From contig OY757011.1 of the NCBI GenBank assembly GCA_963580285.1, positions 167,987,406 to 168,051,405 on the forward strand: a DNA stretch of 64,000 nt. Reading direction: 5' to 3'. Within the stretch, counting starts at the first letter, position 1. Every line of letters starts with the position of its first letter. The position numbers were made by a program, and so were the translations under genes. The notes below the pieces were generated by a model that did no database searches, was not told the DNA's origin, and worked only from the letters and a program-made list of their open reading frames with translations. Shown piece after piece: positions 10,742 to 22,592 of the stretch. Origin of the DNA: Lucinisca nassula (lineage: Eukaryota; Mollusca; Bivalvia; Lucinida; Lucinidae).

Positions 10742-11147
10742 TTAGACGTCTACACATCAGTGGATTCCAGTACCTGCTTGATTCAAACCAAGCTCTTAAG
10801 GACTTCTAGACCGGTGGCTTTTTGTGAAAGAACAGTGGCATAGTCCGAGCACACACTGATTATTTCATGCACACCAAACATAAACATATAAACATGTTAT
10901 TTTCCATAATTGGAGCTATCCTTGACGGGAAGAATTTGCCCCAAAAGGAAGCAAATTCTTTACTTAAAGAACAACTCCAAGGAACGCCGTGTTTGGTGAT
11001 TCCTATTTGTTGGAAATGTTTTCATTACATGCTTGCGAAATACGCATGGAGAGGTGGAAGCATGTCCAGGAATTTACTTCCTTAAAAAATATATGTCAAA
11101 GAATTATAATTCTGATATGATGATAATAAATTACCTGCCTTTAATGT
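10742..11147 (+). other. Probable METTL22-like 3' UTR
   Basis: Region between the stop codon and the first good AATAAA (11125-11130), with no repeats recognised. A MITE begins immediately after it, near 11150. The actual cleavage site is not visible. Confidence 0.5.
11125..11130 (+). terminator. Candidate polyadenylation signal AATAAA
   Basis: First canonical AATAAA downstream of the METTL22-like stop codon, in a T/A-rich context. Confidence 0.5.
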
Positions 11148-11149
11148 GC

Positions 11150-11343
11150 TAATCCTTGTCCTACTGATTAAATTAATTTTTCCTCAACCATTTTTTTTAC
11201 TTTCAACCAATCAAATTAGTTATGTTTTATTTTCTTTATTTCACCAATTGGGTAACAAACTGGACATTGAGATCAGATGGCTTTGATCAGGATTCACAAC
11301 ATAAAGGTTGAGCAAAACCAGGTTCAACAGGACAATGGTTAAT
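11150..11343. mobile_element. TTAA-type MITE
   Basis: Ends TAATCCTTGTCCTACTGA and (inverted) TTAACCATTGTCCTGTTGAA belong to the TIR group seen at 8871 and 53788. Interior AT-rich with 'atggctttgatcagg'. Confidence 0.55.
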
Positions 11344-11906
11344 TGCTGTTTATTAGGCCATGGTGTGTCCTAAAACTACACTTGAAAAGGAATCTTCTTG
11401 TGCTAGCTTAGTATGGCGCATATATGTAGAACTCAGAAAAAGGGCTGGTTCCTGATAGAAAGGCAATTTCCACATCGTGAGCCGATTGCATTACAGATCG
11501 TTGTCCAGCTCTCTTTTTTTTCTCACATCAATGGCAAATTTCGTCATATATTGAATGTCAATGTTCTTTTCCACCACATCAAGGACTAATTGCATTAAAA
11601 AATGAAGCTGTACTTTATTATTACATTTCAGTCAAAAATAAATGAGAGAACCAAATTTACAAAACTGTGAAACAGCTGTATAAACACAAGACTGCAGTGA
11701 AAATCAGGTTTCAACGTTGGCTTGCAAATACAGTGATACTTCACTATGTACGTGGGTTGTCCCAGAAGTAAGTAGACATGCGTAGCACATAATGAAGAGT
11801 ACTTTGAGAAAGAATGATAAGTTGGTGGCGTTGATTACGGAAGAACATCGATAGCTGAGCTGGTGTTACCAAACGGGTTATGTATCTGTTATATACATGA
11901 CATTTT
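11344..11906. other. Mostly unrecognised; possible truncated mariner end near 11749
   Basis: At 11749-11790 'gtgggttgtcccagaagtaag' preceded by TA resembles a Tc1/mariner terminal repeat. No matching right end or transposase was found, so this is a weak call. Confidence 0.3.
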
Positions 11907-14206
11907 TAGCTCACCTGGGCCGAAGGCTCCAGGGGAGCTTATAGTATAGTGGATCCTCCGTCGTCCGTCCGTCGTCCGTCCACACTTTTGAGCAGCTATA
12001 TCTCTGTATCCTGCAGGCTGATCTCAATCATTTCTCACCTGTAGCATGCCTCTGGTGGGGCATTGATGACATAATTTTTTTTTTGAAATCGCTCTAAAAC
12101 TTTGGATCCTATGGCAACCACAAGGTCCCATAGACTTACTATGGGAAAATGCTTGTCATCACCGTGGCGCCTTCAGTTTTGATCGGATCTTTCTGAAACT
12201 TATATGTAAGGTGACTGGGGATAAAAACTCGGATGAGTTCGAAAACCGGCCAAGTCGGCCCATTTATCATAGAGTTACGTCCCTTTGATTGCTGAAAATG
12301 CCCATTTTCGACCTTGTCATCAACGTAGCCCCTTCAGTTTTGATCGGATCTTTCTGAAACTTATATGTATTGTGGCTGGGGATAAAACCTCGGATGAGTT
12401 CGAAAACCGGCCAAGTCCGCCGATTTATCATAGAGTTACGTCCCTTTGATTGCTGAAAATGCTGATTTTTGACCTTGTCATCACTGTAGCCCCTTCAGTT
12501 TTGATCGGATCTTTCTGAAACTTATATGTAAGGTGGCTGGGGATAAAATCTCGGATGAGTTCGAAAACCGACCAAGTCGGCCCTTTTATCATAGAGTAAC
12601 GTCCCTTTGATTGCTGAAAATGCTGATTTTTGACCTTGTCATCACTGTAGCCCTTTCAGTTTTGATCGAATCTTTCTGAAACTTATATGTAAAGTGGCTG
12701 GGGATAAAATATCGGATGAGTTCGAAAACCAGCCAAGTTGGTCCATTTATCACAGAGTAACGTCTCTTTGATTGCTGAAAATGCCGATTTTTGACCTTGT
12801 CATCACCGTAGCCCTTTCAGTTTTGATCAGATCTTTCTGAAACTTATATGCAATGTGGCTGGGGATAAAGCCTCGGATGAGTTCGCATACCGGCAAAGGT
12901 GGCCTATTTATCATAGAGTTAGGTCCCTTTGATTGCTGAAAATGTTGATTTTTGACCTTGTCAACACTGTAGCCCCTTCAGTTTTGATCGGATCTTTCTG
13001 AAACTTATATGTAAGGTGGCTGGGGATAAAACCTCGGATGAGTTCGAAAACCGGCCAAGTTGCCCCATTAACTATATAGTAATGTCCCTTTGATGGCTGA
13101 AAATGTCGATTTTTTACCTTGTCATCACTGTAGCCCCTTCAGTTTTGATCGAATCTTTCTGAAACCTATATGTAAGGTGACTGGAGATAAAACCTAGGAT
13201 GAGTTTGAATACCGGCAAAGTTGGCCCATATATCATTGATTTACGTCCCTTTGATTGCTGAAAATGCCGATTTTTGACCTTGTCATCACCATAGCCCCTT
13301 CAGTTTTAATCGGATCTTTCTGAAACTTATATGTAAGGTGGCTGGGGATAAAATCTTGGATGAGTTCGAAAACAGGCCAAGTCAGCCCATTTATCGTATA
13401 GTTCTGTCCCTTTGATGGCTGAAAATGTTGATTTTTGACCTTGTCATTACCCTAGCCCCTTCAGTTTTGATCAGATTTTTCTGAAACTTATATGTAAGGT
13501 GGCTGGGGATGAAACCTCGGATGAGTTCGAAAACTGGCCAAGTCGGCTCATTTATTTTAGAGTAACATCCCTTTGATTGCTAAAAATGCCAAATTTTGAC
13601 CTTGTCATCACCGTAGCCCCTTCAGTTTTGATCAGATCTTTCTGAAACTTATATGTGAGGTGGCTGGGAATAAAATCTTGGATGAGTTTGAATACTGGCC
13701 AAGTCTGATCGGAGCTTTCTGAAACTTACATGTAAGGTGGCTGGGAATAAAACCTCAGGTGAGTTCGAATACCGGCCAAGTTGGCACATTTATCATAGAG
13801 TGATGTGCCTTTGATTGCTGAAAATGCCTATTTTCGACATTGTTATCACTGCTGCCCCTTTAGTTTTGAACGGATCTTCATGAAACTTACAAACAAGGAA
13901 GTCAGGCAGAAAGCTTGGAGGAGTTTGAAAACTCTTGTTTTTGAACTTGTCATCACCATAGCCACTTCAGTTTAGATTGGATCTTCTTAGCAAGTCAGGA
14001 ATAAAAGCTTGAATGAGTTTGAAAACCGGTGAGGTCAGCCTGTTTATCATAGAGTTAAATTCTGCTTGATTTTCAGAAAATGCTTACCCTGTCATCACCA
14101 TGTCCTCCCATATAGCCTTCAGTAAAGGTTGGCACTTCCTTAAACTTTGAATCTGTTAGCTCAGGTGAGCGATACAGGACAAAGCTAGCTTGGTCCTCAT
14201 GTTTTT
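11907..14206 (+). mobile_element. Complete Helitron-like (pearl type) element with ~161-bp repeats
   Basis: The 5' end is 'tttttagctcacctgggccg' with a palindromic start and a GTCCGTCCGTCGTCC tract. About a dozen repeats of ~161 bp follow ('gttttgatcggatctttctg', 'cttatatgtaaggtggctgg', 'gatgagttcgaaaaccggcc', 'tgaccttgtcatcac'). The 3' part has the inverted GCTCAGGTGAGCG, a hairpin around AAGCTAGCTT flanked by GGAC/GTCC, and the terminus CATGTTT. The inverted subterminal motifs and 3' hairpin fit non-autonomous Helitron-like elements. No ORF. Confidence 0.7.
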
Positions 14207-14310
14207 TTGTCTTAGAGAAAAATGACCAAAAATTCATGCCTAACAGATAATTTAACCAGATGTTCTATGGCTACTGGCATCGTGTATCTCCACTAATGAC
14301 TCTCTTCACA

Positions 14311-14537
14311 ACAGGTTGTATTACTGGCTTGTCCGTGGTGCGTCCGTGCGTGCGTCCATGCGCGCGTGCGTACGTGCATCCGTAAACTTTTTCTTCAAAC
14401 ATCATCTCCTCCTAAACCACTGATCGGTTTTTGACCAAACTTCACAGGAATGATCCTTAGGTGGTCCCCTTTCAAAGTTGTTCAAATGGTTCCGGTCTGT
14501 TGCACATCCAGGTCACAGGGGCTAAGAATAGATTTTT
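14311..14537 (+). mobile_element. Helitron-like element 5' fragment
   Basis: GTCCG/TGCG-rich leader (14330-14385) followed by one and a half repeats ('cttcacaggaatgatcctta', 'tcaaatggttccggtctg'). It is cut off by the start of another element at 14538. Confidence 0.55.
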
Positions 14538-17500
14538 GAGCTCACCTGAGCCGAAGGCTCATGTGAGGTATTAGTATACCACGAGCCGGCGTCCGTCGAC
14601 CGTCGTCGTCGTCCGTCGTCGTCGTCCGTCGTCCACACTTTCAAAGAAGTATATCTCCGGAACCAGTGGGCCAATCTTGATCAAATTTCATGTGAAGCAT
14701 TATCAGGTAGGGGGAAAGGCTGCATACTGTTTTCGGGCAGATCGGATTGGAACTCTGGTTGCCATGGCAACAAATAGCTCCCATAAACTTAACATAGGAA
14801 AAAGTTTGTCATCACTCTAGCTCCGTCAATTTTTTTCTGATTGTCTTCATTCTTGCAGATAACGAGGACAGGCATGAAATCTCGATCAAGTTCGATTTTG
14901 GGCTGAATCGGATTATTCACTCAGGAGTTACGTGCCCTTGAGCGTTGAAAAAATTGCCTATTGACTTAACATGGGGAGAATGTTGTCATCACCGTAGCTG
15001 CTTCAATTATTTTCAGATTGGCTTTATTCTTGCAGATAACCAGCACAGCCATGAAATCTCGGTCAATTCGATGACTGGCAGAATCGGATCATTCACTTAG
15101 GAGTTACCTGCCCTTGTGTGTTTTTGCATTAGGGTTAATGGGAATTAGGAAAAAGCTTGTCATCACTCTAGCTCCGTCAATTTTTTTCTGATCGACTTCA
15201 TTCCTGCAGATAACAAGGACAGGCATGAAATCTCGATCAAGTTCGATTTTGGGCTGAATCGGATTATTCACTCAGGAGTTACGTGCCCTTGAGCGTTGAA
15301 AAAATTGCCTATTGACTTAACAGGGGGAGAATGTTGTCATCACCGTAGCTGCTTCAATTATTTTCAGATTGGCTTTATTCTTGCAGATAACCAGCACAGC
15401 CATGAAATCTGGGTCAAGTCCTATAACTGGCAGAATCGGATCATTCACTTAGGAGTTACCTGCCCTTGTGTGTTTTTGCATTAGGGTTAATGGGAATTTC
15501 AAAAATGTATATCTTAAAGACTACTTGGCCAACTTTGATCAAATTTCATGTGTCGCATTATTGGGCAAGTGGAAAGGCTTCATTAGGTTTTCAGGCAGAT
15601 CTGAGTGGAACTCTGGTTGCCATGGCAACATCTAGCTCCCATAGACTTCACATAGGAAAAAGCTTGTCATCACTCTAGCTCCGTCAATTTTTTTCTGATC
15701 GACTTCATTCTTGCAGATAACCAGTACAGGCATAAAATCTCGGTCAAGTTCGATTTTTGGCCGAATCAGATAATTCACTCAAGAGTTACGTCCCCTTGAG
15801 CGCCCGAAAAATTGCCTATCGACTTAACATGGGGAAAATGTTGTCATCACTGTAGCTGCTTCAATTTTGTTCGGATTGGCTTCATTCTTACAGATAACCA
15901 GCACAGCCATGAAATCTCGGTCAAGTTCGATAATTGGCAGAATTGGATCAAACACTTAGGAGTTACCTGCCCTTGTGCATTTTTAGCTCACCTGAGCCGA
16001 AGGCTCATGTGAGGTATTAGTATACCACGAGCCGGCGTCCGTCGTCCGTCGTCCACACTTTCAACGAGGTATATCTCTGGAACCAGTGGGCCGGCCTTGA
16101 TCAAATTTCATATGAACCATCATCAGGTAGGGGGAAAGGCTGTATTAGGTTTTCGTGCAGATCGGATGAGAACTCTGGTTGCCACAGCAACAAAGAGCTC
16201 CCATAGGCTTAACATAGGAAAAAGCTTGTCATCACTCTAGCTCCGTCAATTTTGTTCTGATCGACTTCATTCTTGCAGATAACGAGGACAGGCATGAAAT
16301 CTCGATCAAGTTCGATTTTTGGCTGTATCGGATTATTCACTCAGGAGTAACGTGCCCTTGAGCGTTAGGAAAAAGCTTGTCATCACTCTAGCTCCGTCAA
16401 TTTTTTTCTGATCGACTTTATTCTTGCAGATAACGAGGACAGGCATGAAATCTCGATCAAGTTCGATTTTGGGCTGAATCGGATTATTCACTCAGGAGTT
16501 ATGTGCCCTTGAGCGTTGAAAAAATTGCCTATTGACTTAACATGGGGAGAATGTTGTCATCACCGTAGCTGCTTCAATTATTTTCAGACTGGCTTTATTC
16601 TTGCAGATAACCAGCACAGCCATGTAATCTCGGTCAAGTTCGATAACTGGCAGAATCGGATCATTCACTTAGGAGTTACCTGCCCTTGTGTGTTTTTGCA
16701 TTAGGGTTAATGGGAATTTCAAAAATGTATATCTTAAAGACTACTTGGCCAACTTTGATCAAATTTCATGTGTCGCATTATTGGGCAAGTGGAAGGGCTT
16801 CATTAGGTTTTCAGGCAGATCTGAGTGGAACTCTGGTTGCCATGGCAACATCTAGCTCCCATAGACTTCAAATAGGAAAAAGCTTGTCATCACTCTAGCT
16901 CCGTCATTTTTTTTTTCTGATCGACTTCATTCTTGCAGATAACCAGTACAGGCATAAAATCTCGGTCAAGTTCGATTTTGGGCTGAATCAGATAATTCAC
17001 TCAAGAGTTACGTCCCCTTGAGCGCCCGAAAAATTGCCTATCGACTTAACATGGGGAAAATGTTGTCATCACTGTAGCTAGTAACGAGGACAGGCATAAA
17101 ATCTCGGTTAAGTTCGATTTTGGGCAGAATCGGAATATTGACCTCGGAGTTACGTGACCTTGAGCGACAAAAAATTTGCCCATAGACTTAACATAGGGAA
17201 AATGTTGTGACTACGATAGCGACTTGAATTTTTTTCAGATCAGCTTCAAACTTGCAGGTAACGAGGACAGACATAAAGTCACAGTTAAGTTCGATTTTGG
17301 GCCGAATCGGATTATTTGCCTTGGAGTTACCTGCCCTTGAGCATGAAAACATACGTTGTGACCAAGATAGCAACTTTATTTTTATTCAGATCAGCTTCAA
17401 ACTTGCAGGTAACGAGGACAGGCATAAAATCCCGGTTAAGTTCGATTTTGGGCCGAATCGGAATATTGACCTCGGAGTTACGTGACCTTGAGCGACAAAA

Positions 17501-18204
17501 AATTTGCCCATAGACTTAACATAGGGAAAATGTTGTGACGACGATAGCAACTTGAATTTTTTTCAGATCAGCTTCAAACTTGCAGGTAACGAGGACAGAC
17601 ATAAAATCTCGGTTAAGTTAGATTTTGGGCCGAATCGGATTATTTGCCTTGGAGTTACCTGCCCTTGAGCATAAAAAATTCGTTGTGACCACGATAGCAA
17701 CTTTATTTTTATTCAGATCAGCTTCAAACTTGCAGGTAACGTGGACAGGCATAAAATCTCAGTTAAGTTCGAATCGGAATATTGACCTCGGAGTTACATG
17801 ACCTTGAGCGACAAAAAATTTGTCCATAGACTTTACGTAGGGAAAATGTTGTGACTACGATAGCGACTTGAATTTTTTTCAGATCAGCTTCAAACTTGCA
17901 GGTAACGAGGACAGACATAAAATCTCGGTTAAGTTCGATTTTGGGCCGAATCGGATTATTTGCCTTGGAGTTACCTGTCCTTGAGCATAAAAAATACGTT
18001 GTGACCACGATAGCAACTTTATTTTAATTCATATCAGCTTCAAACTTGCAGGTAACGAGGACAGGCATAAAATCTCGGTTAAGTTCGATTTTGGGCCGAA
18101 TCGGAATATTGACCTCGGAGTTACGTGACCTTGAGAGACAAAAAAATTTGCCCATAGACTTAACATAGGGAAAATGTTGTGACAGAAATAGCGACTTGAA
18201 TTTT
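14538..18204 (+). mobile_element. Two nested or concatenated Helitron-like elements (5' ends at 14538 and 15984)
   Basis: Two 5' ends with the same palindrome ('agctcacctgagccgaaggc', 'tagtataccacgagccgg') start at 14538 and 15984, without a 3' end between them. Repeats carry 'gcagataacgaggacaggca', 'aaatctcgatcaagttcgat' and 'gaatcggattattcactcag'. From 17050 the spacing of 'cttgcaggtaac' alternates roughly 151/177 bp, a dimeric higher-order pattern. About 710 bp at 15147-15855 is almost repeated at 16366-17075 (offset ~1220 bp). Confidence 0.65.
14758..14771. promoter_or_regulatory. Perfect palindromic X-box (RFX-type) motif in a repeat
   Basis: GTTGCCATGGCAAC fits the RFX consensus GTNRCC-N(0-3)-RGYAAC and is a full palindrome. 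It recurs at 15616-15629 and 16836-16849, and as GTTGCCACAGCAAC at 16178-16191, always at the same place in the Helitron-like element. The sequence match is certain; function is unknown. Confidence 0.5.
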
Positions 18205-18827
18205 TAGCTCACCTGAGCCAAAGGCTCCAGTGAGCCGATAGTATACCAAGGCTCCGGAGTCCGTCGTCTGTTGTCCGTCCATCCGTCGTCCACACTTTCA
18301 ATGAAGCATATCTCAGAAGGCAGTCGACCAATCTTGTTTAAATTTTATGTGTAGCACCATTGGGCAAGGGGAAAGGCTGCATTAGGTTTTGGAGCTAGTC
18401 TGGTTCATTTGTTCATTCATTCTTCTTTCTCTCCATATAGAGATAATAGACCAATGTTAACTTTTTAATCAAAGATTTCTCAGGAACTATAAAAGCTAGA
18501 AGCATCAAATTTGGTATTCAATAGAATAATGATGACTTATTTTGTGTAAGAGACATTGGGCTTTCTCAGCTTATTTGTTCATCTGTTCTTTCATTCTTCT
18601 TTCTCTCCATTTTGACCAATGTTAAATTTTCGTCAAAGATTTCTCAGGAACTATAGAAGCTAGAAGTCTCAAACTTGGAATGCAATGCAATAATCATGAC
18701 TTACATCCTGTAAGGGTCAATGGGCTGGATTCTATTAGCAGATTTAGTAGTCAAGTCTGTGAATTGTTAAAACTTAAGTTCCTCAGGTGAGCGGTTTAGG
18801 CTCATTGAGCCTCTTGTTTACTGAAAT
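18205..18827 (+). mobile_element. Short complete Helitron-like element
   Basis: 5' 'tttttagctcacctgagcca' with the GTCCGTCGTC leader. Two ~170-bp repeats follow ('aaagatttctcaggaactat', 'ctagaag'). The end is CTCAGGTGAGCGG, the hairpin GGCTCATTGAGCC and CTCTTGTTT. Both ends are intact. Confidence 0.65.
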
Positions 18828-20499
18828 TTTTTAAAATCTTCTTCTCTGAAACTGCATGGCCCAGGTCTTTGATATTTGGTGTGAAGCTTCATCTATTGGA
18901 CCTCTACCAAGATTGTTCAAATTATAGCCCCGGGGCCTAAAATGCCCCCGCCACGGGGGTCTTTGGTTTTACATAGGCTTATATAGGGAAAATCTTTAAA
19001 AATCTTCTTCTCTGAAACCGCAAGGCCCAAATCTTTGATATTTGGTGTAAAGCTTCATCTAGTGGACCTCTACCAAGATTGTTCAAATTACAGCCCTGGG
19101 GCCAAAAAGCCCCCGCTCCGGGGCCCTTTGGTTTAATAAAGACTTATATAGGGAAAATCTTGAAAAATCTTCTAATCTGAAACCACAATGCCTAGGTCTT
19201 TGATATTTGGTATGAAGCTTCATCTAGTGGACCTCTACCAAGATTGTTCAAATTACAGCCCTGGGGCCAAAAAAGTCCCCGCCCTTGGGGGCCTTTGGTT
19301 TTACATAGGCTTTTATAGGGAAAATCTTTAAAAATCTTCTTCTCTGAAACCACAAGGCCGAGGTCTTTGATATTTGGTATGAAGCTTCATCTAGTGGACC
19401 TCTACCAAGATTGTTCAAATTATAGCCCTGGGGATAAAAATGCCCCCGCGCCGGGAGCCTATTGTTTTACATAGGCTTAATTATATAGGGAAAATCTTTA
19501 GAAATCTTTTTCTCTGAAACCGCAAGGCCCAAGACTTTGATATTTGGTGTGAAGCTTCATCTAGTGGACCTCTATCAAGATTGTTCAAATTATAGCCCTT
19601 GTGCCAAAAATTTCCCCGCCCCGGGGCTTTGGTTTTACATAGGCTTATATAGGGAAAATATTAAAAAAATCTTCTCTGAAACCACAAGGCCCAGGTCTTT
19701 AATTTTGGTATGAAGCTTCATCTAGTGGACCTCTACCAAGATTGTTTAAATTATAGCCCTGGGGCCAAAAATGCCCCCGCCCCGGGGGCCTTTGGTTTTA
19801 AATAGAGTTATACAGGGACAATCTTTAAAAATCTTCTTCTCTGAAACAGCAAGGCCCAGTTCTTTGATATTTGGTGTGAAGCTTCATCTAGTGGACCTCT
19901 ATCAAGATTGTTCATATTATAGGCCTAGGGCGAAAAATGTCCCCACCTGCAGGCCCTTTGGTTTTACATTGGCTTATACAGGGAAAATCTTTAAAAATCC
20001 TCTGTACAAAACCGGATGGCCCAGTTCTTTGAAATTTGGTGTGTAGCTTCATTTAGTGGACTTCTACCAAGATTGTTCAAATCATAACCCTTGGGCCAAA
20101 AATGCCCCCGCCCCGAGGCCCTTCGTTTTTTCATTGACTTATATAGGGAAATTAAAGAAAATCTTCTACTCTGAAACCGCAAGGCCCAGGTCTTTTATAT
20201 TTGGTGTGAAGCTTCATCTAAATTGTTCAAATTATAGCCCTAGGAAATAGAAGACAAGGCAATGAAAACCTATGAAACTCTTCTTGTCTGAAAGCAGATG
20301 GTCAAGGTCTTTGATATTTGGTATGAAGCTTTGTCTTGTGGATTTCTACGAAGATTGTTCAAATTATAGCCCTGGGGCCAAAAATGGCCCGCCCCGGGGC
20401 CCCAAGGTTTATGTAGACTTATACAAGGAAAACCTTTAAAAATCTTGCCTGAAACCAGAAGTCTCCGTTCTTTGATATTTGGTATGAAGCTTTACAACA
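18828..20499 (+). mobile_element. Helitron-like element with ~155-bp repeats, left part
   Basis: About ten repeats: 'cttcttctctgaaaccgcaa', 'tctttgatatttggtgtgaag', 'ttcatctagtggacctctac', 'caagattgttcaaattatag', then a GC-rich block. Interrupted by an RT retroelement at ~20500 and resumed at ~22187. Same family as the minus-strand element at 44817-46617. Confidence 0.7.
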
Positions 20500-22186
20500 G
20501 GCCCATCGGAGTCTAACTGTTGGTTTTCTTTTGCTCCAGCATTTCAGTGGTTTCTTGCTGTCGAGTCCTCACCGTTGTCTCACCTCTGTGGTTCTTTGAT
20601 TTTTTGTGTTCACGGAGATGTTGCACTGATGACTTAGGGGCCTTCGTGCGGACTGAACAAATTATTTATCTAAATCGCGACGGAAGTAAGGGCGAGGATT
20701 GTGGCCACGTAAAATCGATTTAAGCCCCCCGGTGGAAATCATTGCACTGACCGTTCCAAGGCGGTTCTTCTGTGGCGGTTTGTTTGTGGTGTTGTTTGTT
20801 ACTTACTGTGTGTATCACTTGTGTCTTTTTATTTTGGATGGCCATATGGCCATTTTGTGGGAAAGTAACTGTCTTATGGCCTTCCTTTGTTTAGGTTTCA
20901 ATTATGGTCTGGTCGCTTAATGTTTGTGTTTCTTTCCCTTTGGTGTCTTTGATGGGTGGAGTAAGCTAATTGTATCGATTCCTGATCTTTGTTATGCCCC
21001 CGCGTATTTGGAGAATACCGGAAGTGCATTAAGTGTTACCCCTGTCCGTCTGTTCGTTTGTCCGTGCGTTCGTTCGTTTGTCCGTGCGTTCGTTCGTTCG
21101 TCTGGTGTCCGGGCCAAAACTCCTAAACCGTATGGAATATATTCATGAAACGTCAGAGTTGCATTCATCACACTGAGACGATGTGTCATGAACAAGGAAG
21201 ACAACTCTTGCTTTTTGGGTTTTTGAATTATCTGCCCTTGACTTAGTACCATATAGTAAACCGTGTCCGGGCCATAACTCCTAAACCGTTTGGAATATAT
21301 TCATGAAACTTCACGGGTGCATTCATCACACTGAGACGATGTGCCATGAACAAGGAAGACAACTCCTGCTTGTTTAGTTTTTGAATTATCTGCCCTTGAC
21401 TTACATCCATATATAATCAAATGGCATTGACTTAGTACCATATAGTAAACCGTGTCCGGGCCATAACTCCTAAACCGTATGGAATATATTCATGAAACTT
21501 CACAGGTGCATTCATCACACTGAGACGATGTGTCATGAACAAGGAAGACAACTCCTGCTTGTTTAGTTTTTGAATTATCTGCCCTTGACTTACATCCATA
21601 TATAGTCAAATGGTATGTCGTGTCCGAGCCATAACTCCTAAACCGTATGGAATATATTCATGAAACTTCACAGGTGCATTCATCACACTTAGACGATGTG
21701 TCATGAACAAGGAAGACAACTCTTGCATTTTTGGTTTTTGAATTATCTGCCCTTGACTTAGTACCATATAGTAAACCGTGTCCGGGCCATAACTCCTAAA
21801 CCGTTTGGAATATATTCATGAATTTTCACGGGTGCATTCATCACACTGAGACGATGTGCCATGAACAAGGAAGACAACTCCTGCTTGTTTAGTTTTTGAA
21901 TTATCTGCCCTTGACTTACATCCATATATAGTCAAATGGCATGTCGTGTCCGGGCCATAACTCCTAAACCGTATGGAATATATTCATGAAACTTCACAGG
22001 TGCATTCATCACACTTAGACGATGTGTCATGAACAAGGAAGACAACTCTTGCATTTTTGGATTAACTGCCATTGATGCATATATGTTATGATTGATTTGA
22101 AGTACATTTGTAATATTTTTTATGAATGGCATTTGGCGGGGGCATCCGTGTCCTATGGACACTTTTTCTAGTTTTACTTCTACTTT
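20500..22186 (+). mobile_element. RT retroelement 3' UTR copy containing a nested Helitron-like element
   Basis: Retroelement sequence runs from 'cccatcggagtctaactgtt' to 'gattcctgatctttgt' at 20992. The last bases ('tttacttctacttt') reappear at 22172-22186 after an inserted element. The copy is 5'-truncated and non-coding. Confidence 0.75.
20993..22171 (+). mobile_element. Helitron/Helentron-like element inserted between T and T
   Basis: The 5' end TATGCCCCCGCG and subterminal CGGGGGCAT (22136-22144) are inverted. The body has a GTTCGTTTGTCCGTGC leader and about five ~170-bp repeats ('cgtgtccgggccataactcc', 'gaatatattcatgaaacttc'). The 3' end has a perfect hairpin GTGTCC-TAT-GGACAC followed by TTTTTCTAG. 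The intact retroelement reads 'gtttta' at this point, so the insertion falls between two T residues without target duplication, as reported for Helentron-type elements. Confidence 0.65.
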
Positions 22187-22312
22187 ACCTTTTAGACCAC
22201 TACCAAGGTTATTCATATTATAGCCCGGGGCCAATAATGGCTCTCCCAGGGGCCCACTTGATACCCTATGGATCAGGTGAGCGATCCAGGGCCATCATGG
22301 CCCTCTTGTTAT
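22187..22312 (+). mobile_element. Helitron-like element, right part of 18828-20499
   Basis: The last partial repeat, then 'tggatcaggtgagcgatcca', the hairpin GGGCCATCATGGCCC and CTCTTGTT. Closes the element opened at 18828. Confidence 0.65.
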
Positions 22313-22592
22313 TCAATAAATCTACCATTTACGTTCAAAACTTTTGATCTTAAAGTGCTTATTTTTCCACATAGAAAAACGTCTGTCTGAAACTTGTAAT
22401 TTGATTAAAATTTGATGCAGATTTTTATTTTCACCTGTTTTCTATTAATTAATTGACTTTTTAAATTGAGACTTTTAAGTATAGGCTTCTAATTACCTCT
22501 AATTAACTGTCTTACCACCATTTTTATTAGCGACTGCGTAACATAGCATAACATTATCGATCTCTCTGCAGTACCTTGGCCACATTCATAAG

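Noticed and set aside
11749..11890. Second mariner element
   Set aside because: Only one terminal-repeat-like sequence; no partner end and no transposase.
15296..18008. Several ORFs with similar protein sequences in the Helitron-like arrays
   Set aside because: They repeat because the DNA is tandemly repeated; frames are short and exist on both strands.
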